Assembly: GCA_029260655.1 (NCBI GenBank)
Contig: JAJDCU010000038.1
Coordinates: 1 to 46,267, forward strand
Length of the DNA stretch: 46,267 nt
Direction of reading: 5' to 3'
DNA from: Phycisphaeraceae bacterium
GTDB taxonomy: Bacteria > Planctomycetota > Phycisphaerae > Phycisphaerales > Phycisphaeraceae
Position 1 is the stretch's first letter. Every line of letters starts with the position of its first letter. The notes beneath the pieces were generated by a model. It ran no database searches. It saw only the letters and a program-made list of their open reading frames with translations, and was not told the origin of the DNA. Position numbers and translations under genes: made by a program. Positions 15,549 through 23,922 of the stretch are shown piece by piece.

Positions 15549-16098
15549 AACCCGGTTACGCGAACAACTCTGCCAGGCGGTTGGGCAGCTATGGACGCGC
15601 GGCATGATTGTCGGCGCCGACGGGATGGTCTGCGCCGAGGTCCACCGCCGACGGTACCTGGCGACGCCCGTCGGATTAAGGCGGATCGACCTGACCCCAA
15701 ACGACCTGATCTGTGTGGACATCGGCGGGGAGAACGTCCAAGGCGGCGAAGGGATACCGATCAAGCTCTGGCAGCCCCACCGCGACATCTTCCAGAGCCG
15801 AAGTGACCCGGCGGACGATGTGCTGCGCGCCTCGGCCCTGATCGAGCCGCCGCATATCATGGCCCTATTGGCAAGCCGTGACGGCGTTACCGAGCTGGAC
15901 CTTGGCTTGGGCGCCGCGGTCCCGGTCGTAGAGCAAGACGACGACCCCGCCCTGCGCCAGGCGCTGCAAGACGCCACCGAGGCCGTGCTCCGAGGCCGGG
16001 GGTTGCTGGTCGCCTCGACCGACCTGGCGCAGACGCTCAACCGGATCGAGCGGATCGAGATGGCGGCGTCGATCCAGCTCGCCACACGGCGGGGCTAG
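15541..16098 (+). CDS. class II aldolase/adducin-like protein lacking metal ligands
   Basis: The 185-residue product aligns by eye with the class II aldolase/adducin fold: LWTRGMIVGADGMVCAEV, ATPVGLRRIDLTPNDLICVD, the helix PHRDIFQSRSD and EPPHIMALLA. In active members (for example FucA) zinc is held by HAH in VVHAHPP and a later RGHG histidine, and catalysis needs a Glu in SSEWPLHR. Here these read VLRASALIEPP, RGRG and KLWQPHR, so all three histidines and the Glu appear lost. The fold is likely but the chemistry is not. The start at 15541 overlaps the moaE stop by 8 nt, indicating translational coupling; an earlier ATG exists at 15517. Function is unknown. Confidence 0.65.
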   Translation: MDETRLREQLCQAVGQLWTRGMIVGADGMVCAEVHRRRYLATPVGLRRIDLTPNDLICVDIGGENVQGGEGIPIKLWQPHRDIFQSRSDPADDVLRASALIEPPHIMALLASRDGVTELDLGLGAAVPVVEQDDDPALRQALQDATEAVLRGRGLLVASTDLAQTLNRIERIEMAASIQLATRRG

Positions 16099-16104
16099 AA
16101 CGAT

Positions 16105-16812
16105 ATGCCTCAGGCCCACGCACCGATGGCGAAAAAGAAGTCACCCACGAGTAGCCCCCAGCCGACCCCGGCCGACCCGGCGCTGCGCCGCCGCGCCAAA
16201 CGTATCTACCAGAAGCTCGAGCAGCTCTACCCCGATGCGCACTGCGCGCTAGACCACCGCAGCCCGTTTCAGTTGCTGACCGCGACGATCCTCTCGGCCC
16301 AGTGCACGGATGTGCGCGTCAACCTGGTGACCCCGGCGCTGTTCAAGGCCTACCCGACGGCTAAGAAGATGGCGGCGGCGAAGATCACCGACCTGGAAAG
16401 GCTGGTCAAGACCACCGGGTTCTTCCGCAACAAGGCCAAGTCGATCAAGGGCGCGGCGATGGTAATCGAGCAGGACCACGAAGGAGAAGTGCCCGACACG
16501 ATGGACGAGCTACTCAAGCTCCCGGGTGTGGCGCGCAAGACCGCCAACGTTGTGCTGGGCAACGCCTTCGGCAAGAACATCGGCGTGGTCGTCGATACCC
16601 ACGTCGGCCGGCTGAGCGTTCGGCTGGGCTGGACCGAGCAGACCGATCCGAAAAAGGTCGAACGCGATCTGATGGGCGTGTTCCCGCAGAAAGACTGGAC
16701 GATGCTCAGCCACCTGCTGATCCATTTAGGCCGGGGCCCCTGCCGGGCGCGCAACCCCAAGTGCGACGGATGCGCGCTGCTCAAGTCCTGCCCGCGGGTC
16801 GGCGTGGGATGA
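16105..16812 (+). CDS. nth: endonuclease III (DNA glycosylase/AP lyase)
   Basis: Nth removes oxidised pyrimidines and cleaves the abasic site in base excision repair. The 235-residue protein has the helix-hairpin-helix LPGVARKTANVVL with the catalytic Lys near 144, VDTHVGRLSVRLG with the catalytic Asp near 163, and a complete [4Fe-4S] motif C213-x6-C220-x2-C223-x5-C229. An Ala/Lys/Ser/Pro-rich N-terminal tail of about 30 residues precedes the fold, and a second ATG at 16126 could be the true start. It follows the aldolase-like gene by 6 nt, so it is probably in the moaE transcription unit. Confidence 0.93.
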   Translation: MPQAHAPMAKKKSPTSSPQPTPADPALRRRAKRIYQKLEQLYPDAHCALDHRSPFQLLTATILSAQCTDVRVNLVTPALFKAYPTAKKMAAAKITDLERLVKTTGFFRNKAKSIKGAAMVIEQDHEGEVPDTMDELLKLPGVARKTANVVLGNAFGKNIGVVVDTHVGRLSVRLGWTEQTDPKKVERDLMGVFPQKDWTMLSHLLIHLGRGPCRARNPKCDGCALLKSCPRVGVG

Positions 16813-16860
16813 CCTTGATAAAGTAACCACATCGACACCGACCACACGGAGCCAATCCGG

Positions 16861-17316
16861 ATGCCCCAGCCCGCCGACGACCCCAGACACGGGCCCCGCT
16901 TGCGCAGAGCGATGTGGCTGGTCGTGCTGGCGTTGTTGCTCGCGCGGGGCGGCTGGGTGTCCTCGGTGATATGCCTCAACGCGCTGCACGCCGCGGCCAA
17001 GGTTCCCCAAGAGGACGGGCTGGTCGAGGTGATGCTCCGCCGGCTGGCCCCCGCAGGTGAGGCGCTCGGCGACAGCCAAAGCGTGCGGTACATCCAGCGG
17101 GAGTCGTCCTATTCCAAGGTCACGGCCGAGGCCCGGCGGGCGATCGCCGCCTACGCGCTGGCGCCGATCCGTGTGACCGACGACCCGGCGGAGCCCTTCA
17201 CGCTGGCGGACTTCGCCGACGACCAAGCGCTCGCCGAATACCTCAAGGCGAACGAGGTGGCGCTGATCGCCCACCTGGGGCCGGGCCTGGGTCTGCTAGA
17301 GGCGGTGAAACGATGA
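16861..17316 (+). CDS. small single-pass membrane-anchored protein, unknown
   Basis: I do not recognise a family. The 151 residues begin with a basic segment (RHGPRLRRA) and one hydrophobic helix (about 17-29, MWLVVLALLLARGGW), followed by a soluble, mostly periplasmic-looking domain rich in Ala, Leu and acidic residues. Its stop overlaps the start of the next gene in an ATGA, so the two are translationally coupled. The neighbour is a polytopic GT39-like protein, which suggests this is an accessory subunit or a partner in glycan transfer; that is inference only. Confidence 0.6.
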   Translation: MPQPADDPRHGPRLRRAMWLVVLALLLARGGWVSSVICLNALHAAAKVPQEDGLVEVMLRRLAPAGEALGDSQSVRYIQRESSYSKVTAEARRAIAAYALAPIRVTDDPAEPFTLADFADDQALAEYLKANEVALIAHLGPGLGLLEAVKR

Positions 17317-18767
17317 CCGTTGCGCTGGCACTGCTTGGGTGGCTGGTTGGCGTCGCGTTCGGCATCGCGGCGGTCGCGTGGTGGTGGCCCAGGCAGGCAA
17401 ACAGAAGTAGGCCGTGGCTGATGATCGTCGCCGTGGGGGCGGCCAGCGGGCACGCGCTGACCTCGGCGCTCTACTACGTTTGGCTTAACAGCCTGACCCA
17501 TGCGGGGCTCCCCTACGAGGTGCTGGAGTGGGCGGTACTCGCGGCGGTGTCGCTGGGGTTCTGGCAGACCCATACGAAAGCCTCACGCCCGGCATCGACA
17601 GCGCCCGCGGACAAGTCGAACGACTCGGCGCAAGCCCGCAGGTTCACGGTCGGCTCTGCCGTGGCGGTGTGCGTGTGCCTGGTCGCCGTGCTCACAGCCG
17701 TCTCGCTGATCGCCATGATCGTCGCCGACCCCCACGGCCGATGGGACGCCTGGGCGATGTGGAATCTCAAGGCGAAGTTCATGTACCTGGCCGGGCCGAG
17801 GTGGACCGACCTGTTTATCGCCGCGCCCCACAGCGACTACCCGCTGCTTCATCCGTCGGCGGTCGCGCGGCTGTGGGTCTATGTCGGGATCGACGACCCA
17901 GGGGGACCGCGACTGCTTGCCTGGCTGACGCTGCTTACGGCCGTGGGCATGCTCACCGCAGCGGTTACGCACCTGCGTGGCGCAGTACTGGGCGCCGCGG
18001 CGGGTCTGTTGCTGATGACGACGCCGCAGGTCCTCGAACAGGCCGCCGCTCAATACGTCGACACGACGGTCGGGCTGTTCATAGCCGGGGCGCTGGCGTT
18101 GATCGTCACGGCGTGGCAGAGCGAGCAGGCCCAGGCGCGCCGCGGGCTGCTGCTTTTGGCGGGGCTGATGGCGGGGTCGGCGGCGTGGACCAAGAACGAG
18201 GGAATCGCGTTTTCGGGGATGGCGCTTCTGGCGCTTGGGGCCTTCGGCTTACGCACCGGTGTGCGATCGGCATGGCGCGACTCCGTGGCGTTCGTGCTTG
18301 GGGCGCTGCCGATGGTTGCGTGCCTGTTGAGCCAGAAGCTTCTGTTCGCGGGGCGGACCGAGGTGATCGACCCGGGCTCGCTTGACCGGTTTCTCACACA
18401 GCTAACGGACCTGGACCGGCACCGGCTGATCGGACAAGCGCTTTGGCAGGTGGTGGTTCACGAGCCGGAATGGGTCGGGGTCGCGCTGGCCGGGCTGCTC
18501 GTGGTTGTCGGTGGCCTGCGTCTGGACCGCAAGACCATGCGGGGCGTCGCGCTGGTCGCGGCGGTACTGCTTGGACAGATCGGCTGCTGGTACCTGGTCT
18601 ACCTGACGACCCAGGCGGACCTGCCGTGGCTTCTGAGCACGACGACCGACCGGCTCTTCGTCCAGCTCTGGCCCGGGTTCATCCTGCTGTTATGCCTGCC
18701 GGCACGGCGTCCTGGCGTCACACCTTCGCCGGCTGGAACCGCGGGAACAACGGATCGCCCTTCATAA
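17313..18767 (+). CDS. polytopic membrane protein, GT39/GT83-like glycosyltransferase candidate
   Basis: The 484-residue protein has about 11 hydrophobic segments and short loops. Features reminiscent of the dolichyl-phosphate-mannose mannosyltransferase (GT39/GT83, ArnT-like) group are a first large loop with acidic residues (ADPHGRWDAWAMWNLKAKF), SDYPLLHP after it, and a helix pattern GLMAGSAAWTKNEGIAF, the usual place of the LATLTKE-like motif. The homology is weak, so the call is tentative. Such enzymes use polyprenyl-linked sugars to modify lipids or proteins on the periplasmic side. It starts within the stop of the preceding small gene and its last 50 bases overlap metG, which runs the other way. 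Confidence 0.6.
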   Translation: MTVALALLGWLVGVAFGIAAVAWWWPRQANRSRPWLMIVAVGAASGHALTSALYYVWLNSLTHAGLPYEVLEWAVLAAVSLGFWQTHTKASRPASTAPADKSNDSAQARRFTVGSAVAVCVCLVAVLTAVSLIAMIVADPHGRWDAWAMWNLKAKFMYLAGPRWTDLFIAAPHSDYPLLHPSAVARLWVYVGIDDPGGPRLLAWLTLLTAVGMLTAAVTHLRGAVLGAAAGLLLMTTPQVLEQAAAQYVDTTVGLFIAGALALIVTAWQSEQAQARRGLLLLAGLMAGSAAWTKNEGIAFSGMALLALGAFGLRTGVRSAWRDSVAFVLGALPMVACLLSQKLLFAGRTEVIDPGSLDRFLTQLTDLDRHRLIGQALWQVVVHEPEWVGVALAGLLVVVGGLRLDRKTMRGVALVAAVLLGQIGCWYLVYLTTQADLPWLLSTTTDRLFVQLWPGFILLLCLPARRPGVTPSPAGTAGTTDRPS

Positions 18768-20316
18768 TCTCCGTGCCGGGCTTGCATTGGCCCCAGGTCA
18801 ACCACTGGTCCAGCTCGCCCTTGCCACGGTCGGCCAGGGCATCGGCGTAATGCCCGCAGCCGGTGCGGCGCCAAAGCGCCTCGATCTTTTCAGGCAGGAA
18901 AGGCCACAGCAGCAGCGACGCGACCCGCAGCGCCTCGGCGCAGTTGTACAGGACCGTCCCGACCTCCGGGAGTTTGCCGTCCTGCTTGGCGAGCTGGAAC
19001 GGCTGGGTCGCCTCGATGTACCCGTCGACCGCGCGGACCAGGCCCATCGCGGCGTCGGCGGCCTTGGATAGCTCAAGGCCCTGCATCGCGCGGTGGTAGT
19101 CCCGGACGGCGTGTTCGGCCGTGCGGTCGTGCTCCTGATCGATCCCGGTCTGAGGCTCCGGGCCCGGCTTAGGGAGCCTGCCGTCGAAGTACCGGCCGGT
19201 CATGTTCGACACCCGACTAAAACAGTTGCCCAGCGTGTTCGCCAGGTCCGTGTTGTAGACCTCGATGAACTTGGCCTCGGCGAAGTCCGAGTCGGTCGTG
19301 CCCAGCGGGCCGTTGGTCGTAAGGAAGTAGCGCAGGGCGTCGAGGCCGAAGACTTCAACGTAGTGATCGATCTGCGCCAGGTCGATGAAGTTGCCCAGGG
19401 TCTTGCTCATCTTCTTGCCCTCGGAAATCCACTGCGAGTGGGTGTAGAGCAGGCGAGGCAGCTTCATCCATTCGTTGCCGGGCAATTTGTTCAGCGCCAG
19501 CAACATCGCGGGCCAGATGACGGCGTGGAACCAGAGGATCTCCTTGCCGATCAGGTGGACGTCGGCCGGCCAGTAGTAACGTCGCTCAGGGGTATCGACC
19601 GTGCTGAGGTAGTTGATCAGGGCGTCGATCCAGACGTAGATCGTGTGCTCATCGTCGCCGGGCACCTTGATGCCCCAGTCGCCACTGCCGGTCCGGGAGA
19701 TGGGCACGTCGTTGAGCCCCTCACGGATACGGGCGACGACCTCATTCTTCCGAGCCGTGGGCCGGACGTCGAAGACCTCCCCGGAGCCCAGCAGTTGCAG
19801 CAGCGAATCGCCGTAGGCGCTGAGCTTAAAGAAGTAGTTCTTCTCGGCTTTGCGGACCAGGGGCTGGTCGTTGACCGGGGACTTGTAGCCGAACTCCTTG
19901 GCCTTGTTCTCCGGGATGTATTCTTCCTGGCCGGCGTCGTACCAGCCCTCGTACTCACCGAGGTAGACGTCGCCGCAGTCCAACAGTTGCTTGAAGTAGT
20001 CCTGGACCTTGTCCTTGTGGCGGTCCTGGGTGGTTCGGATGAAGTCGTCGTGGGACATCCCCAGGCGCGTGAAGGTGTCCTGGAAAGCCTTGGCGTTGCG
20101 GTCGGCCCATTCCTGCGGGGAGACGCCGTTCTCGGCGGCCGAATCGACCACCTTCGTGGCGTGCTCGTCGGTCCCGGTGAGGAAGAAGGTGTCGTCGCCC
20201 TTGAGCCGGTGATAGCGGGCCAGGACATCGCCGACGGCGGTGGTATACACGTGGCCGATGTGCGGCTCGCCGTTGACGTAGTAGATCGGCGTGGTGACGT
20301 AGAACTTGCTGGACAT
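18718..20316 (-). CDS. metG: methionyl-tRNA synthetase
   Basis: This class I synthetase charges tRNA-Met. The 532-residue product has HIGH at 19-22, KMSKT at about 302-306 (the usual KMSKS), the connective domain with GWYDAGQEEYIPE, and VWIDALINYLST, then the helical anticodon-binding domain. There is no C-terminal EMAP/Trbp111 domain, and the zinc-knuckle cysteines of the E. coli type are absent, so it is the short zinc-less form. The ATG at 20316 has TACAAT 6 nt upstream. The gene is divergent from waaA and its last 50 bases overlap the end of the convergent membrane protein gene. Confidence 0.95.
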   Translation of the reverse strand: MSSKFYVTTPIYYVNGEPHIGHVYTTAVGDVLARYHRLKGDDTFFLTGTDEHATKVVDSAAENGVSPQEWADRNAKAFQDTFTRLGMSHDDFIRTTQDRHKDKVQDYFKQLLDCGDVYLGEYEGWYDAGQEEYIPENKAKEFGYKSPVNDQPLVRKAEKNYFFKLSAYGDSLLQLLGSGEVFDVRPTARKNEVVARIREGLNDVPISRTGSGDWGIKVPGDDEHTIYVWIDALINYLSTVDTPERRYYWPADVHLIGKEILWFHAVIWPAMLLALNKLPGNEWMKLPRLLYTHSQWISEGKKMSKTLGNFIDLAQIDHYVEVFGLDALRYFLTTNGPLGTTDSDFAEAKFIEVYNTDLANTLGNCFSRVSNMTGRYFDGRLPKPGPEPQTGIDQEHDRTAEHAVRDYHRAMQGLELSKAADAAMGLVRAVDGYIEATQPFQLAKQDGKLPEVGTVLYNCAEALRVASLLLWPFLPEKIEALWRRTGCGHYADALADRGKGELDQWLTWGQCKPGTEIMKGDPLFPRFQPAKV

Positions 20317-20322
20317 CCGGGG

Positions 20323-20363
20323 ATTGTACGGCTTGGCGCGTCGTTCCGCTAAAGCCCTAGAAT
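20323..20363. promoter_or_regulatory. divergent -10 boxes for metG and waaA
   Basis: On the - strand TACAAT (20328-20323) ends 6 nt before the metG ATG. On the + strand TAGAAT (20358-20363) ends 7 nt before the ATG at 20371; a possible -35 TTGGCG lies 19 bp upstream. Because the TAGAAT overlaps the ATG at 20362, the start at 20371 is preferred for waaA. Confidence 0.55.
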
Positions 20364-20370
20364 GTCGGCC

Positions 20371-21690
20371 ATGGGTAAGCCGCTGGACCTTGCATATCTC
20401 GTGGGTGCCGTGACCTCAAGCCCGGTCTGGGGCTACCAACTGCTGCACACCGGCAAGTGGCGGACCGACTGGCGCGGGCGTTTCGGGCGTGTCGGGGCCG
20501 ACGCGGCTGCCCAGCGGCAGGCACAAAAAGCCGGCGGGCAGCGGACCCTGCTGATCCACGCGGTCAGCGTCGGGGAGGTCAACCTGATCTACAAGCTGAT
20601 CGACCACCTCGCCGACGCCCAGCCGGACCTGTCCGTCATCGTCAGCACGACGACCAACACCGGCTTCGCCCGGGCAACCAGGCTATACGGGCCTCACCGG
20701 GTCGTGCGGTTCCCCTTTGATTTCAGCGGCGCGGTCAACCGGTTCCTGGATACGCTCAAACCGGACGCGGTCGCGCTCACCGAGCTGGAGGTCTGGCCGA
20801 ACTTCATGCAGGCCTGCGTCAAGCGGAATATCCCGGTCTCGGTGATCAACGGCCGGCTCAGCGCACGCAGCTTCCGAGGCTACCGCCGGCTGCGCCCGGT
20901 GCTGCGCAAAATGTTCGCTTCGCTCTCGGCGGTCGCGGCCCAGACACAGGCCTACGCCGACCGCTTCATCGAGATGGGCGTTCCAGGCAAGCGGGTCCGG
21001 GTGCTGGACACGATGAAGTGGGACACCGCCCGGATCGCCGACCGGGTCGAAGAGGCCGACCTGCTCGCCGCCGAGATAGGGATCGACCGAAACCGACCGT
21101 TGATCGTCGCCGGGTCGACCGGGGTCGGCGAAGAGAAGATGCTCATCGACGCCTGCCCGGCCAAAGCCCAACTCATGCTCGTGCCGCGCAAGCCCGAACG
21201 CTTCAACGAAGTCGCGGCTTTGACCCCGGGGATCGTGCGGCGGACCATGCCCATCCTCGACAACCCCGCGGCTTCCTCCGGGACCACCGGCGACGCATCG
21301 ATCAAACCCGGGCCGAGGCGGCTGTTCCTGCTGGACACGATGGGCGAGCTGGCCAAGGCCTATTCCTTAGCCGACGCGGTGATCGTGGGGCGCAGCTTCA
21401 ACGGTTGGGGCGGGTCGGACCCGATCGAGCCGGTCGCCCTGGGCAAGCCAACGATCATCGGCCCGGACCACCACAACTTCGCCGAGGTCGTGTCGGCACT
21501 TGAGTCAGCCGGCGGGATCCTTGTGACCGACCAGCCCGGGCAGGCGGTATCCAAACTCCTGACCGACCCAAAGGGCCGCGCCGAACTGGCTAAGAACGGC
21601 CGCGAGGTTATCCTGTCACGCCAAGGCTCGACCGAAAAACACGCCGAACTGCTCACCGAGCTGCTATCCAAACCAACCACCAAACACTAA
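20371..21690 (+). CDS. waaA: 3-deoxy-D-manno-octulosonic acid (KDO) transferase
   Basis: WaaA (KdtA), a GT30 family inner-membrane enzyme, adds KDO from CMP-KDO to lipid IVA, the base of lipopolysaccharide. The 439-residue product has an N-terminal hydrophobic anchor, HAVSVGEVNLIYKLID (the G-E catalytic region), TELEVWPNFM, a Rossmann half with LIVAGSTGVGEE, LVPRKPERF, LFLLDTMGELAKAYSLADA, and GGSDPIEPVALGKPTIIGP near the end. All match the family. A leaderless box favours the ATG at 20371 over one at 20362. proB follows after 17 bp. Its presence is evidence for a Gram-negative outer membrane with KDO-containing lipid A. Confidence 0.92.
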   Translation: MGKPLDLAYLVGAVTSSPVWGYQLLHTGKWRTDWRGRFGRVGADAAAQRQAQKAGGQRTLLIHAVSVGEVNLIYKLIDHLADAQPDLSVIVSTTTNTGFARATRLYGPHRVVRFPFDFSGAVNRFLDTLKPDAVALTELEVWPNFMQACVKRNIPVSVINGRLSARSFRGYRRLRPVLRKMFASLSAVAAQTQAYADRFIEMGVPGKRVRVLDTMKWDTARIADRVEEADLLAAEIGIDRNRPLIVAGSTGVGEEKMLIDACPAKAQLMLVPRKPERFNEVAALTPGIVRRTMPILDNPAASSGTTGDASIKPGPRRLFLLDTMGELAKAYSLADAVIVGRSFNGWGGSDPIEPVALGKPTIIGPDHHNFAEVVSALESAGGILVTDQPGQAVSKLLTDPKGRAELAKNGREVILSRQGSTEKHAELLTELLSKPTTKH

Positions 21691-21707
21691 CCACCAAACA
21701 CCCCCCC

Positions 21708-22850
21708 ATGCCCTCGACCCAGCTACGACAAACCGTCCTGACCGCCGCCACCAATGTGGTGGTGAAGATCGGCACGCAGTTGCTGACATCCGAGGACGGC
21801 GATCAGCAGAGCCTGGACCCGGCGTTCATCCGCCGGATCGCCAAGCAGGTCGCCCAACTACGCAAAGATGGTCGGCAGGTGACACTGGTCTCCAGCGGCG
21901 CGGTCGGCGCGGGGTGCGTCGAGCTTGGGATCACCAAACGTCCCACCGATGTCGCCGAGCTCCAGGCCGTCGCCGCGGTCGGGCAGCGGCAGATGATGAC
22001 CCTGTGGGACAAGGCGTTCTCCAAGTATGGGTTAGGCGTGGGGCAGGTCGTGCTGACACGGACCGACTTCGACGACCGCGTTCGGTTTCTGAATATCCGC
22101 AACTGCATCAACAAACTGCACGAACTAGGCAGCATCCCCGTGCTGAACGAGAACGACGCGGTGGCGGTGGACGAGCTGCGCTTCGGAGACAACGACCTGC
22201 TGGCGGCGATGACGGCCAACGCGCTGCGCGCCGACGCGCTGCTGTTGCTGACGGTCGTGGATGGGCTGTTGGATAACAGCGGCGCGGTGATCGACCTGGT
22301 CGACGATATGTCGGCGTACCAGGGTCTGTCGCGCGGCGGGTCCAGCAAGTGGGGCCGCGGCGGGATGTCCAGCAAGCTGGAGTCTGCGAAACTGGTGACG
22401 GACGCCGGGGAGATAGCCGTGATCGCGTCCGGCCGGGAGAAGGACGTGCTGACCCGGCTGCTCAAGGGCGAGAGGCTGGGGACGGTGTTCCTGCCCGCCG
22501 ATCGTAAGCTCGACAGCCGCCAGCGCTGGATCGCCCTGACCGCCCGTCCTTCCGGCACGCTGGGGATCGACGACGGGGCCGCCAAGGCCGTCTGTGGCCG
22601 GGGCAAGAGCCTGCTGGCCAGCGGGATCATCCAGATCACCGGCCGGTTCCAGCGCGGCGACGTCCTGCTGGTCCGGTCGCAAGCCGGCAAGGAAATCTCA
22701 CGGGGCCTGACCAACTACAGCGCCGAGGAGTTACGGCTGATCATGGGCAAGCGCTCCAGCCAGTTCCAGAAGATCCTGGGCAACGCCGCCTACGACGAGG
22801 TCATCCACCGTGACAACCTCGTGGTGCTGGGCGGCAACGAGCGCTCTTAA
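21708..22850 (+). CDS. proB: glutamate 5-kinase with PUA domain
   Basis: ProB phosphorylates glutamate to gamma-glutamyl phosphate, the first step of proline synthesis, and is normally feedback inhibited by proline. The 380-residue product has the amino-acid-kinase domain (VVVKIGTQLL, LVSSGAVGAG, IPVLNENDAVAVDELRFGDND, GRGGMSSKLESAK) and a C-terminal PUA domain from about residue 275 (GKSLLASGIIQITGRFQRGDV). The length matches the two-domain form. It is 17 bp behind waaA and likely shares its transcript. proA is not in the window. Confidence 0.95.
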   Translation: MPSTQLRQTVLTAATNVVVKIGTQLLTSEDGDQQSLDPAFIRRIAKQVAQLRKDGRQVTLVSSGAVGAGCVELGITKRPTDVAELQAVAAVGQRQMMTLWDKAFSKYGLGVGQVVLTRTDFDDRVRFLNIRNCINKLHELGSIPVLNENDAVAVDELRFGDNDLLAAMTANALRADALLLLTVVDGLLDNSGAVIDLVDDMSAYQGLSRGGSSKWGRGGMSSKLESAKLVTDAGEIAVIASGREKDVLTRLLKGERLGTVFLPADRKLDSRQRWIALTARPSGTLGIDDGAAKAVCGRGKSLLASGIIQITGRFQRGDVLLVRSQAGKEISRGLTNYSAEELRLIMGKRSSQFQKILGNAAYDEVIHRDNLVVLGGNERS

Positions 22851-22935
22851 CCGCCATCTCGGTGTTACCGGACCCGCGCGACCGGCATATTTGCCCCCTC
22901 CCAACTAAACCCCCCAACCATAACAGCCGATCCCC

Positions 22936-23922
22936 ATGATGAATCGGTCGACCCGCCCGCCGCCACGAGCGCGCGGCCGGCCATGGATCAATGATCGCCG
23001 GGGGGCCGGACCCGAATCGATGAAGCCTAACGAAGACAGCCTGGCTCTGATGAAGCGCGTTCAAGCGATGTGCCTGCAAGGCCAACTCGCCGGTGCGGAG
23101 CTCGATCTTCACAACGCCCACCGTCAGGCCGGATGCCCGGCGCTGGTCCGCGTGGTGTTGGCGGCTTTGCTGGCGCGGCGCGGCAAGCACGAAGATGCCC
23201 ACGCGGTGCTGTGTGGGCCCCAGCCGGATGCAGCCAGATCATCGGACGACCTGCACCAGTTCAAGCTGGCGATCAGCATCCTGCTCTCGCTGGACCGCCC
23301 CGAGGACGCCGCCGAGATAGGCAAGGCCTTCCACCGCGCTTACGGCCACGAGGCGACCCGATGGATGCGGCAGATGAGCGTGCCCGGCGCCAACCGGCTG
23401 TCGTGGTCGCCCGATCAGCAGATCGATGAGCTGGCACGCGACTTGGCCCGTGAGCCCAAGGCGATCCCCGCCCTGGTCTTCGCCCAGCAGCAACGCCGAG
23501 ACCTGCAGACCATCGAACTCTTGCGCAAAGCGATCAGACGGATCGTGCCGCTATTTGAGCATGACCCGCAACAGATAACGATGGTGTGCCGTGCGATGGC
23601 CGAGCTCTCGCTGATGGCCGGCGACCACCCCCAGGCGCGCCGCTGGGCCCACCGCGGCCTGGAGGAAGACCCCTACTGTGCCCCGCTGGCGCTGCTGATC
23701 AACCGTCTCCGCGACGACGGCAGCACCACGCTGCCCGCGCGGTCGGTGCTGTCCTGCGTCGCCCAGCAATTCCCGCAATACCCGGACATCCAGGCGGCCT
23801 TGATCCGCCGGGAATCCGCCGAGGGTCGGGACGACGACGCCAAGCGACGCCTCGCCGACTGGCTTGATCGTGAGCCGTACTCCCCGGACGCGCTGAAGCT
23901 GCAAGAGGACCTGGCCGCATGA
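22936..23922 (+). CDS. alpha-helical (TPR-like) repeat protein, unknown
   Basis: The 328-residue protein is almost entirely predicted helical, with degenerate tetratricopeptide-like pairs, for example AELSLMAGDHPQARRWAHRG and AALIRRESAEGRDDDAKRRL. It has no signal peptide or membrane helix. The first 28 residues are Arg/Pro-rich and unlike the rest, so the ATG at 23020 may be the true start. The stop overlaps the next TPR gene in an ATGA, so the two are made together and may form a complex. Function is unknown. Confidence 0.65.
   Translation: MMNRSTRPPPRARGRPWINDRRGAGPESMKPNEDSLALMKRVQAMCLQGQLAGAELDLHNAHRQAGCPALVRVVLAALLARRGKHEDAHAVLCGPQPDAARSSDDLHQFKLAISILLSLDRPEDAAEIGKAFHRAYGHEATRWMRQMSVPGANRLSWSPDQQIDELARDLAREPKAIPALVFAQQQRRDLQTIELLRKAIRRIVPLFEHDPQQITMVCRAMAELSLMAGDHPQARRWAHRGLEEDPYCAPLALLINRLRDDGSTTLPARSVLSCVAQQFPQYPDIQAALIRRESAEGRDDDAKRRLADWLDREPYSPDALKLQEDLAA

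Noticed and set aside
19093-20352. 419-codon open frame opposite metG
   Set aside because: A high-GC antisense frame; metG has all catalytic motifs, and the frame has no recognisable fold pattern.
21803-22714. Long open frame of 303 codons opposite proB
   Set aside because: It is a shadow of the high-GC codon pattern of proB; composition is Ser/Arg/Pro-rich, with no family features, and proB is complete.
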